Below, one piece after another: positions 1 to 10,140 of a stretch of 64,000 nucleotides of DNA; within the stretch, counting starts at the first letter, position 1; every line of letters starts with the position of its first letter. The notes under the pieces are model-generated. The model saw only the letters and a program-made list of their open reading frames with translations. It made no database searches and was not told the origin of the DNA. Where the stretch lies: positions 248,001 through 312,000 of the forward strand of contig NW_013547018.1 of NCBI RefSeq assembly GCF_000711695.1, written 5' to 3'. A program made the position numbers and the translations under genes. The DNA is from Tilletiaria anomala UBC 951 (lineage: Eukaryota > Basidiomycota > Exobasidiomycetes > Georgefischeriales > Tilletiariaceae).

Positions 1-337
1 CATGCCCCATCAGATCCGTCTCACCTTCCGTCAAGCGCGAGCTCAGATGAAATGAGCTGGTACGCGGCATCGTCAGAAATACTGTCGGGGAAAAAGGGGG
101 GCTTTTTCAGGCACATTGCGCAGTTCCCTGTATGCTTGTCTTTCACGAAGCGCAGATTCACCCAATAGATGGGAAGCTGTACTTTGGCAGCTCCTGTGTC
201 TGGTATCGTCCGCCGAACGGACCTGAGTGTGCTGCGCGCTTCTTGGCACCACCGGGACGCTGGACGAAGGAGAGGTAGGGGTGATCCTGGGCCTGCTGGA
301 TCAGGTCATCCGCGTCGATGTGCTTGGAGAGTGTCAT
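1..337 (-). CDS. GAD1: Glutamate decarboxylase, N-terminal part (runs off left edge)
   Basis: Two exons are visible, 337..162 and 81..25, separated by an 80-nt GT-AG intron; a second donor follows at 24/23, so the gene continues beyond the window. The start ATG at 337 opens MTLSKHIDADDLI. The spliced product passes through GPFGGRYQTQELPKYSFPS and then ISDDAAYQLISSELALDG, which is the conserved N-terminus of eukaryotic PLP-dependent glutamate decarboxylase just before the NPRLNLASF segment. The enzyme converts glutamate to GABA and CO2 in the cytosol and feeds the GABA shunt. The PLP lysine and most of the catalytic domain lie outside the window, so activity cannot be judged. The family call rests on about 77 residues and is fairly secure; the symbol is by homology. 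Confidence 0.82.
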
Positions 338-1840
338 CTTGGTCGGTCGGTCGAGCTTGCTTTCTTCTGTGTGGTCGTCGTATGTTTAAACTATGGTTGT
401 GCATGGAGCGCTCGCGAGGGCTGCTGCGACAAAGGGACTTGTCGACGGAAGGGAAGTCGATGGGGCGAATAAGATGCAATCCTTGCTATATGTAAAAGAG
501 CACCCCTCTTGGTCGCTGAGAAGCGGGTGCAAAAACGTGCGTGCGAGCGGGCCGCTGGCTGGTTCGTCGTCTCTGGAGTGGCGGCATTGTCGGTGATGAT
601 GCACATTTGGTTTGATTGATTGCACATGCCTGGCGTTCCGGCTGCCGGCAGGAGTTAAAAAAAGTGGTTGGTGCATGACGTCGTCGTATCCAGACTGCAT
701 AGGCGATGATGCAAACGCTGCCTGTGCATGGCCCGTGCGAAAGGCGATCAAGAAGATGAAGATGTGGGGGTGGGTCGCAGGTGCCGGCGGTGCGGCAAAA
801 GGCAGGGACCACCACTGGCAGTGCAGCCAGGACGCAGCAGCAGCGGCACCTGTGGAGTTTGTGGCTGTCTGCACGCCTGGCAGACAGCCGCCCCCAGACG
901 TCAGACCAGGCAGTCGTATGGCGCCTGCTGCGTGCGTGCGCCACCACGAATCAGGCGCGCAAGCTATTAGAGTTTTCTGGCCTTTCTGTCGCTCCAGCAA
1001 GTTCCTGGGGTTCCGGGATTTCCGGCGGAGGCCCACATGGTTTCTGGGACAAGTCACTGGGCTTTGGGTTGTATGCCGAGCCGCTCCCGTCGGGAGGGGA
1101 GGTCCAGGAAGCGCAAACTGTCTCCTCGGGCCACTTACACCTCAAGGTTCGTGCTCTGGACGCCTAGTGGGAGCAGCCCCCGAAAATATCCATCTTTTGC
1201 TACCAAAATATAAGGTTATAATACAAAGGCTTTCCGGGAGATCATCAGAGCGCGATTTCGAACAGCTGCTTCCCCGAAAATAGTCGCAGAGGATTCTGGG
1301 ATTCTTTTGTTTCTCGGACGCAGTATTTGCCAAGTTTCTGGGCCGGCCCTGCTATTTCGAATGATCCAGTCACCATCCATTTATCTGTTCTCCATCACCC
1401 TACACAATGACTCCTACGTCTGCATTCTGGGCACATGCTATAACCTGCTACCACTCTCGAACGTCTGGAGATGCGGCGTCACATCGATGTTGTTGCTGTT
1501 GCGTTGCCACGTCCGTATCCCTTGAAAGGCCGGCCGCATGGTCGAGAGTCAAGCGCATCAGCTCCAAAAGCTCGCGCACTGGACCGGAAGAGCATTTGCA
1601 CCCGGAACAGGCAGCTAAAATACTGACCAGCCTAGCCGGCGGCGGGGTTTGGTTCTTGGTCTCTGCGATGTTCTAGCTGGATATTCCACCATTTTCGACC
1701 TTGCAAAGCCCAGAAGTGGTCGAATCCCCAGCGCTACTCGGGTGTCTCAGGGCTATACTTTGGCAATCATCTTTTGCAGCAGAAGACAGTTGAGCAAATT
1801 GGAATCGCATTCGCGGCGCAGCTCGAGGCTTTCATCAAGA
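338..1840. other. 1.5-kb spacer upstream of glutamate decarboxylase
   Basis: This lies between the decarboxylase start and the PUS4 stop codon (PUS4 is read toward it), so it should hold the decarboxylase promoter and the PUS4 3' UTR. Open frames occur on both strands but show no recognisable domain, no exon-like phasing and overlap one another. An AT-rich patch around 1200-1222 (ATATAAGGTTATAATAC) is the nearest thing to a core promoter element but is about 870 nt upstream of the ATG. Confidence 0.5.
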
Positions 1841-3735
1841 TCACACAGGTGTGATATGCGCCAGCAGAACCTGCTCCCACTGCTTCAGCCCTTCCTCCGC
1901 GCCACCCTTAATTGGTGTGGCAGCAGCACTTGCGCAGCCATTCATCAGTTCATCATCGTCCACCTCATCCCTCGCATGAGCTGGCGGAGCGGTACCGCTG
2001 CCATTCATGAGCTCGTCATCATCGCCAGCGTCTCGCGCCGGATTGGCGTCACTGGCCTTGTCCTGATCCCGACGCTGCGACTGGACTTCTGATCGCGCTT
2101 TCGGCTTGCTCCCGCGTCCACGCTCCTCTTCTAACTCCGCGATAGCCTTCGCAAAGACGTCCCATGGTATGCAATTCCCTTTGAGCACCTTGCGCTCCTT
2201 GACCTGTCCGCCTGCATCGGCTTTCCCTTTCTCGTCGCTCTCTTCGCTACCACCGCTACCGGCGCCTGCGCTACGCGCCTCAAGGTCATACCCGATAGAG
2301 TACTCGCCCTGCCGTGTACGTGTGAGCACAACAACGTGCGCCGCGCTGCTTACGGACTGCGCCAGATCATGAACGATCGAGCGAACATAGGTGCCAGAGG
2401 AGACCGTCATTTCCAGCGCAAATGCCGCTGGATCGGTTGCAGGTTCGCTAGAAGATGAAGGTACTGCCTGCGCTGCTGGTGGTGGCTCTGATGGTGCTGA
2501 AGAAGAGGAGGGCGCGACAGCAGCCTCACTGCCTGATGGTGCTTCTTCTCCCGCTAGCTTCCTGACCTTCCCTACAAGCGCCTTTTCCTCCTCAGGCACT
2601 TCCTCTTGCGGCTCCTTCCATCCATGTTCGCCCGCATCGAACCAGCCGGCGAGTCGGAGCTGCTCGACTGTGACGGCGCGCTTCTCGATCGGACGTGGTA
2701 GCTCGCGCCCTTGGCGTGCATAATCGAACAGGCGCATACCGTCCACCCTGACCGCCGAGTACAGCGGCGGTGCCTGTTGTATGTCGCCGGTGAATGTCGG
2801 CAAGTGGGATTCGAGAAGAGAGGGTGTGACGTGTTGATGCGGTGCACGATACAGGATCGGGTCCATTGCGTCGTATGAGGAAGTGGAAGTGCCAAGCAGG
2901 CCGACGGCATAATACTCTTTTGTACAGTCTAGGAATCGGGAGAGGTGCTTTGTCCCTTGTCCAACGCCGATGACTGTATGAAGAAGGGTGAAAACGTCAG
3001 GTCATGGCTCTGTGTGTACTTTTCTCGTCGCCCTGCACACATACCGAGAACACCATCAGCGAGCGGATCCAATGTGCCCCCTTGCCCCAATTTAGGCGCT
3101 ACCTCCCGGTTCCTGGCCCATTTCCCTTGCCCTTTTCTGCCTCGAAATGCGCCGCCTGCATTTTCGAGCGAGGTACTTCCGTCTGCATTTCGGAACAGAC
3201 TGCTCGAGGCAAAGAGCGGTTTGAGCTGGTCAAGCAGCGACATACTCGTCGGTCCCGACGGCTTGTGGATCGCGAAAATGCCACTAAGAGGTCGGTCGGT
3301 GATCGATGCAGGTTGGCCAGCTTGGCGACTGGACGAGGGGCGAGAAGATGGATCTGAAACGCTGTGTCCATCTCCACCCCTTTGGTTGTCTCTCCGCCCT
3401 GCTCCTCCCCTTCCACGACCTCCACGACCTCCACGACCTCCACGACCTCGAAATCCATTACCAGCACCTCCACTGCCATTGCCGTTATGCGACAAAGATG
3501 ATCCAGCGGCGGTCGCCTGAACGGCGCCTTTCTCGGCTGCAGCCAGCACGCGCGGCGGTGCAGCCAGCGGAGGCAGGCCGAGACCGGACATTCTGCGTGC
3601 ACTTTGAAGCGTCCGGGAAAATGATGCTGTTCGTGTCGAGGAAGTGATGTGCCGTGGTAGATTGCTCAGAAGAAGGGCACGCAGCGCCATGCGATGTCGA
3701 TGTACGCCTCTGCTATACTTGGACCTTGGCCGCAC
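1841..3735 (-). CDS. PUS4: tRNA pseudouridine-55 synthase (TruB/Pus4 family)
   Basis: Exons 3735..3045 and 2973..1841 join in phase to give 607 residues. The protein makes pseudouridine 55 in the T-loop of tRNAs; yeast Pus4 does this in nucleus and mitochondria. The TruB core starts with SGIFAIHKPSGPTSM, followed by the catalytic motif GGTLDPLADGVL (Asp near residue 219), which is completed across the intron by VIGVGQGTKHL. Later motifs are APPLYSAVRVDGMRLFDYAR and SGTYVRSIVHDL. The N-terminus (with a second Met at residue 16, MALRALLLSNLPRH) is basic and Ser/Arg-rich, as expected for a mitochondrial presequence. Unusual parts are an RGG-repeat tract near residues 92-113, an acidic insert inside the second half, and a Ser/Glu-rich C-terminus. 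These make it longer than the roughly 400-residue yeast protein. Confidence 0.92.
3412..3457. repeat. 9-bp tandem repeat encoding an RGG box in PUS4
   Basis: Five near-perfect copies of CCACGACCT (plus strand) encode consecutive Arg-Gly-Gly units on the minus strand. Further looser RGG/RGR units flank the tract. Confidence 0.8.
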
Positions 3736-4207
3736 TATGCGCCGTCTTCAACTGGCGAAGATTTGATGAGTTTGGGCCCGACGTGCTTGTCTATTCGATC
3801 AACTCCTCTCTGCCCAGCTTCAGCTGCTCGTAACTGCGTGATGCATAGAAGCTGGTAATTCTTTTCTGACGAGGATTTTGCAAGATGGAAAGGTCGTTGT
3901 TCTTTTCTGCTGAGAGACTGAGAAGTGAGCATATGATTGCCATTCGGTGCAATTCGACACCCACTCGTGTCCTACTGTGTCTGCAGTCTCGCTTCTTTTG
4001 CCTGCAGCGTCTTGCCGCTTGTGATCCCAAAGAGTAATTTTGAGTACAACAGTCACTGAAGCCGTGTTATGCAGTTGTCAACTTTCTTGGTATACGTCGT
4101 TATCCCGGGACCGAGCAAAAGAGGTTAGACAAAGCTACAAGATCAACTGCTGCAATTCAGGCGCGCCAACAGTAGCCAATTTCCAACAACGCAAACGATC
4201 GACCGAT
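3736..4207. promoter_or_regulatory. Head-to-head intergenic region PUS4 / YVH1
   Basis: About 470 bp separate the divergent starts of PUS4 and YVH1 and must contain both promoters. The frame of YVH1 is open upstream to an in-frame start-like codon near 4040, but that extension has no family similarity. No specific regulatory motif stands out. Confidence 0.5.
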
Positions 4208-6452
4208 ATGGATGAGATCATTCCTGGGCTGTGGCTCGGTGACCTCGCGTGTGCACTCTCCCCTGACTATCTTGATCTGGCCGGCGTCACGCATATCGTC
4301 AGCGCACTGAAACAGTCGCCCGCATCGCTTCTCAACGATGAATCAGGTGTCAAGCTCCCTTCGGGACGCATCATTCCCCACGAGAATATTAAGCAAGTGC
4401 GCATCGACGACGTCGACGGCGCTCCGATCCTCGTCCACTTCAGCTCTATCAATGAGCTAGTCGACAGTGTATTGCAGGAAGAGTGGCACGGTGAAGAAAC
4501 TGAGGGATCTGCACAAGCCTCGTCTCAAGAAGAAGCAGGCCAGTCAGCAGCCGGTGGAGACTACAATAGCATCAGGGAACAAAATGTAAACGGTCAATGG
4601 GGTCATTGGGAGACGATGGGCACTGGCACCGTGCTTGTGCACTGCCAAGCCGGCATATCGCGCAGTGCCACCCTCGTCGCAGCGTATCTGATGTGGCGCC
4701 GTGGTATAAGTACTTCTGCTGCGCTGGAACTCATTCGCGCAAGGAGGCCACAGGCCGATCCGAACTCTGGCTTCGTCGCACAATTGGAATTGTACGAGCA
4801 GTGCGACCATCAGGTCGATCTCAGACACAAGGCAGTGCGAAGGTACCTCATGTCCAAGACAAATATCCTAGATGGCGACTCGGCGGACGATATGCTGCTC
4901 AGCTACTACCCTTCTCCGTATCCTTCACCGGGCATGCATCGAAACAGCATGAGCATGACGTTCACAAAGGGAAATAGAAGTAACAGCAGCAGCGAGGAGC
5001 CAACGAAAAGCTCACCATCAATTTCTCGGGCTTCTACATACGACGGTCATTCCGCCTTCAGTGCCGTAGATACCGCTTCCGATCCGAGCTCACGCGAGGC
5101 ATCGCGCAATGCTTCGCGACGCGGCTCTGTCGATCTTCTCAGTGCCAACGCCACACCCGCGCGACGTCCCCGCACATTTTCGCGAACCACTTCCACGTGG
5201 CACAGGTCGATCAACCTCTCCGTTTCTCCTGTGCAGTCGGATCAAGCAGCAGCTGATTCGTCGCCAGTCGGCTACTTTTCGGAAGGCGCAACGCACGAAT
5301 TGCCTCCTGCTTACCCCTCCTCGAGCCTTGCCCAGCCGCCTTCCGTAGAGGTGAAAGTAACTGAGACGCAGGCGAACGCGCGGCTTCCCGGTGGTGTCAG
5401 CTCGTTGCGTGGAAATGAAGTCCGTGGTGCCCCTTCCGGCGGCTCTTCGTCTGGTCAAAACTTCGCTGCTCGTGTTCCCACTGTCACAGTTCGCGAAGGC
5501 GCAGGCGTAAGCGGGTCTGGGGCGGGCAGCTCGTCAGCGCTTTCGCGGCCGGTCTACAGCGGGCCGAAGCTGCGCTGCAAAATGTGCAGGCGCGAGCTGG
5601 CCAGCACAGTCGATCATCTCATCGAGCACGAGGCAGGGAAGGGGCAGATGGCATTTGAGCATCGAAAACGCACGCTGCCTGGGAGCAAGGATGCAAGTGC
5701 CGGGACGCGTCTTGGTGTTGGCATATCAGGCAGCGATGCAGGGAGTGACGGCGCTAGAGTGGGCGCCATGACAGCAGCGCAATCGTCAACAAACGTAAGC
5801 GCAAGTGCATCGAATTCGCCTAACCAACCAGGGTATGCCACAAAACCGGCTGCTCAACCAGATGCCGCGCCATCATTGGAGCAGACACCCGGCTCAGCGA
5901 CTGGGACCGTGCAGCAAGCGCAACTGTCGCAAGGATCCTCATCGCTAACGGCAAGCGGGCGGCCGATCCAATCAGCTGCGAGTCTGTCTGCTTCATTGCC
6001 TCCGCATCTTGCGGCGCTGCGGATGGGGCGAGCTGGACCGCATTCACTGGTGCATGCCAACAGCAATAGCACATCGCAAGCTCAAGCACAAGGGAACAAC
6101 AGGCCAGTGTGCACGCAGCGCGCAGCGGTGTCCTTATCACTACCGTCGCCGTTGAGCCTGCTGCCTTCCGCGGCATGTTCTTCGTACTTTGTCGAGCCGT
6201 TGTCGTGGATGTCGGCACTGAAGAACGGCGAAGTCTCCGGGCGCCTTGACTGCCCGGCGCCAAAGTGCGGCGCCAAGCTGGGCAGCTGGGACTGGGCGGG
6301 GATGCAGTGCGGATGGTGAGTATGTGCTCTGCTCTGCCGAGCACGCCTGCGTTGCATCCAAAAGGGCACTGACTCTGTCCTGTCCATACAGCGGCGCGTG
6401 GATCACGCCTGCTTTCGCGCTCCATCGCTCGAAAGTGGACGTGCTCAGGTGA
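4208..6452 (+). CDS. YVH1: Dual-specificity phosphatase Yvh1 (ribosome biogenesis)
   Basis: Exons 4208..6315 and 6392..6452 give 722 residues. I chose the ATG at 4208 (MDEIIPGLWLGDL) because family members begin at that motif. The phosphatase domain has the active-site loop VHCQAGISRSA (Cys near residue 146). The C-terminal zinc-binding module has one Cys pair at CKMCRRELAS, then CSSYFVEPLSWM, CPAPKCGAKLGSWDWAGMQC and, after the short last exon, GAWITPAFALHRSKVD. Yvh1 releases Mrt4 from pre-60S particles through this zinc domain. The yeast protein is 364 residues. Here a Ser/Ala-rich, apparently disordered segment of over 300 residues separates the domains and also interrupts the zinc module. 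It lies head-to-head with PUS4. Confidence 0.93.
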
Positions 6453-7115
6453 CAACCTGCATCGTGTTTCACTTTGCATCGCGCGGCGCGGTTTACTGGC
6501 ACACAAGGCACCGTCGCATCGCACATCGGGTCCAGCGTAGACTTTCCGAGGGGCAGTCATCTCATTAATAAATTGGAAATAGAAGAGGAATGTAATGATA
6601 TAGATGAAGGAGTATGGCCGAAGTGCGCGAGCGGGAGCGCAAGGCGCGAGGGTGCAGGAAGGCGAGAGCGAATTCGTTGTCCCCCTTGTGCACCCCGCAA
6701 ACAATGTGCCAAACGTTTTGTTTGAATTGTCCGTTCGTGCAAGCGAGCGAAACGAAGGTGTGATGCCCAGGCGCATAACGGACAAGTCGATGAATATGGT
6801 GCACGCTCAGCAAGGACTAAGAGGGAATTCATGTTATGGGCCAGGAAGAGGACTGATAATGTACGAAGGGAGCTATGAACAAGTGGTGACCTGGGCTCGC
6901 GTTAGATGCGTGAGGGTGAATCGGGTCATGATGGCTTATACAGTCCATAAAGGGTGGGGTAAATACCGGCGTGGAAACAGCTCTAAAGACAATGCCGCTG
7001 CGTTATAGCATTGCTCTCTTCCGCCTCCTCATCTTCGTCGTTGCTGCATGTGGGACGGCCCAATAAAAAGAGAAAGGGCGATGCTCGGTCGGCCAGTCAG
7101 TCGGTCGGGCAGCAT
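6453..7115. other. Convergent 3' intergenic region
   Basis: It lies between the 3' ends of YVH1 (plus) and the membrane protein gene (minus). Apart from a candidate poly(A) signal, nothing recognisable is seen. Confidence 0.5.
6567..6572 (+). terminator. Candidate polyadenylation signal AATAAA for YVH1
   Basis: AATAAA occurs 115 nt after the YVH1 stop codon on the coding strand. Placement is plausible for a 3' UTR, but fungal poly(A) signals are loose. Confidence 0.35.
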
Positions 7116-8864
7116 CTATTGATTGGTGATCTGCAGCTTGCGCCCGTCATCCTGGCCCTCCTTGAGCGATCCAGTGCTGGCATTGGGGCCGGACATGCCA
7201 ACCGTGGTGTGCGACGAGGAGCCCGTGCCGTGCGGGTGCTGCAGCACGCCGGCGGCATCGGGCTGCGGCGAGTGCTGCTGCTGGCTCTGGTGCGCATCGT
7301 TGAACACACCGGGTGCAAGCAGCTGCGCCTCGCCGTACGTGTCCACCGGGCCGCCGCCGCTGCTGAGCGCGCGCGAAGAGTTGTGCGTCGCGAACGGCAT
7401 GCCCTCGCCCTCTGGCAGCATCTGCTGCGGCGGGGGCGAGTGAGTCGTGCCGGGGTGGTACGCCGCGGTGGGCCACGCGGCAGCACTGACATACTGCGCG
7501 TCGTGCGGCGCGTAGGTTGTGTCGGCGCTGTGCATCTGCGGGCTGGTTGGGTAGTAGCTTCCCTCGTGGCTGTATGCGCCGCCGCCAGCTGCCGCCTGCG
7601 GGTTGTTCGGGTCATAGTAGTGGTCCTGCTGCGAGCCGTAGCCGGTCTGGCCTGCATAGTACGCGCCGAACGCGTTGCCGACCGCACCAGCTGCTGTTGC
7701 GCCTGCTGCTGCTGCCCCTATGCCCACACCTGGACCCGGGCCATACGCGCCCATGCCCGCGTAGCCGGGGCTGGCATTGGAGAAGTGGCTCGGCTCATAG
7801 CCTTCGTTATAGTAGTGACCCTGCGACAGGCTGCCCCCGTTGAACGCAGGGCTGCCAATGGCGGTGGTGCCGTAGTTGGGATCCTCGATCATCTCTGGGT
7901 CGTCATCGTCGAACGGCGTCCGCGTCGTCGCAGGGCCAGCGGTGGTGGCTGCAACAATGTCTGCGTCCATCTGGTTCTTCCTCCGCCGCCTCATCAGCGC
8001 CCAGATCAGCAGCGTGATCAGCGCGATGGCGACGATGGCGACGGCGGCAAACGTGCCGCCGACGGCGCCTTTGTTGTCAAAGAAGCCGGACGAGCTCGAC
8101 GAGCCGTTGCTGCCATTGTTCAGGCCGCCTGTATTGGTGGGGACGGAGCTTGAGATGGTCGACTGGACGGTTGTCTGAACGATGATGGGCGAACGAGAGG
8201 GGGTGACGGTCGTCTGGACGGTCGACGTAGTCGTCAGAATAGCTATAGATGTCGATGTGGACGATGATCTTTGCCGAGCAAAGCACAGAAATGGGGTCAG
8301 TAGAGCGACAAGGAGGCGGCCTTTGTTTTCGATGCAGACACATACGATGTTGTGGAAGAGGTAGAAGACGTTGTGCTAGAGCTCGATGACGTGGAAGAGG
8401 AGGATGTGCTGCTCGAAGAGGTTGTAGAGCTGGAGCTAGAGCTGCCACCTGATAGATCGGAAGATCAAAATCAGAGGAAAGACAACGAGGGACGAGTGCC
8501 AGTGGTGCATGCTTACCGCCTCCATTACCATTTCCGTTGCTTGTGGTGGCATTGCTAGTGATCGATCCACTCCCTCCACCTCCGTTGCCCTCTTCCGGCG
8601 TGAAGCATCGGAAAAGGTCGGACAGGTGAGTTGTTAGCATACACAAGCTCGAGCAGAACAGAAGAGGAGGCGCATGGTAAGCCCACAAGCAGGTTCATGG
8701 TGCGGATGCAGCTCGGATGGCTCGAGTGTCTTCCGCACGCGTTGACCAGCAAGGGAGCCCGAGGATGGGATCACGCGCGCAAGAAAGAAGATGGAAGCGT
8801 GGTACTCACGTCGCCTGAACAGGCCAGCCGGGGCGGCTGTCGCGCGCGGAGCTGCCACTACCAT
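7116..8864 (-). CDS. Ser/Thr-rich single-pass membrane protein, Mid2/WSC-sensor-like layout
   Basis: Phase-consistent exons are 8864..8810, 8591..8517, 8448..8346 and 8268..7116 (461 residues). The middle encodes Gly/Asn- then Ser/Thr-rich sequence suited to heavy O-mannosylation. One hydrophobic helix follows (FAAVAIVAIALITLLIWALM), stopped by RRRRK, then a cytoplasmic tail of about 280 residues rich in Gly, Tyr, Ala and acidic DDDD. This architecture matches fungal wall-stress sensors, but no WSC or other named domain is visible, so function is inferred only from layout. The N-terminus is uncertain. An alternative start at 8688 reading through to the same splice phase gives a hydrophobic N-terminus (PPLLFCSSLCMLTT) that would make a better signal peptide. 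It lies next to a chitin synthase transcribed in the same direction. Confidence 0.6.
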
Positions 8865-10140
8865 TGTTGGCCAGCAGCAAGGGTGTGTTTGTTTTCGCTA
8901 CGCAGTTGAGTCAGGATACAACCCTCTTCTCTCTGTCTATTTGTCGGGCGGGTGGGCAGGTGGTGGTGGTGATGGTGATGATGATGCGTCAAATGGACCG
9001 CGGAATAAAGACAGCACGCTGTGCTCCTCTCCTTCTGCAGGCGTCAACAGTAAGAAATCCTTGGCGTGGTGTGGCGGTGAAGAGGAGGAGGATGCAGTGG
9101 TGGATTGCAAACAACCACGACGACGCTGCGAAAGCCAATCGGACGAGGGATCCTTAACAATCACAACCACAACGCTCCTTCTGATGATAATGTTGACCAG
9201 CTCTCTCTCTCGCGCTCCAACGGAAACAGGCAGCCTGTCTCTCTCCAGTCGGCCGGGCAGGCAGAGGCGCAGAGGCAGAGAGCGAGAAAGGATCGGCAAG
9301 TAGATGCGGGGCACTGCACAGCAAGGAAGTTTGAGTGCCAAGTCAAAGCCATGTGCAGTCACTCAACTTTCCCAAACCAGAAGTCATAGCCCGGAACTCG
9401 GAAACGGAGGAGACAGCCAAGCACTATACAGACAGCAGCACAGCAGTATAGCGGCGGAACTCCGCGACCATACCCCATATTGGCTTGGCCAACCCGGGTA
9501 ACAGACCAGGCTTCCAACACTCCGATATCCAGGAGGACCCCGCCAGCCACTCGCGCGTGGGTTCGACGGGACGGAATACGGTCCGGTGACAGTCAACCTC
9601 GGCGCCCTCGCCAACCATTTTCCCTCTGCTTTCCACCACTCACTGGCTCACAGTCATGAGGACACCGACAGTCGCAGCCCGCTTGGTGCCTGTGAGCACA
9701 GCCAACTAACGTCTCGATAACCCGTCCGTCCATATCGTCGCCATCCCCGTCAAAAAATGGATACCGGTCTGTCGCTTGTCGCGTTGGACCGCGGCACAGG
9801 GCTTCCTACACACGGGCTTTGACCAACAAGCAGGAAGAGCTGCTCCTGTGCACGGGCGGCGGCGGAAGAAGGCGACTCAAAGCAGGACAAAGAAAATGGG
9901 AATGCAACTATGCATGACGAGAAGAAATGCATTGATGATTAATGGAGGCCATGCTATATATTATTGTATCCACGCCGCGTGCTCGAACCCGGCCGAAACA
10001 GCGTGTTCGTTACCATCCAACGCACCCAAAACATGGAATAAGCGTCCGTTGAAACTCTTTGCAGCTCTTGTTGTTCAGAGCTCTGCGCGTTGCAGCGGCC
10101 ATTTGGCCTGGAGCCACAACAGCGATGCCTCCGCGGCCGT
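8865..10140. other. Intergenic region between membrane protein and chitin synthase
   Basis: About 1.3 kb hold the promoter and 5' UTR of the membrane protein gene and the 3' UTR of chitin synthase. Part of it (8937-9362) is open on the minus strand but of low complexity, with poly-Ser and poly-Pro stretches, and I see no supported exon. Confidence 0.45.

Noticed and set aside
386-1057. Long minus-strand frame (223 codons) upstream of glutamate decarboxylase
   Set aside because: No domain, biased composition, overlapped by other frames on both strands, and lying where the promoter is expected.
7011-8153. 380-codon plus-strand frame opposite the membrane protein gene
   Set aside because: It is an antisense shadow of a GC-rich, Gly/Tyr/Ala-coding exon; the product is Arg/Val/Ala-rich without any domain.
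10010-10140. Longer C-terminus of chitin synthase (ending CFGCVGW)
   Set aside because: It arises by reading through the final intron. Splicing to 10181..10141 restores the conserved [13 protein letters not shown] ending.
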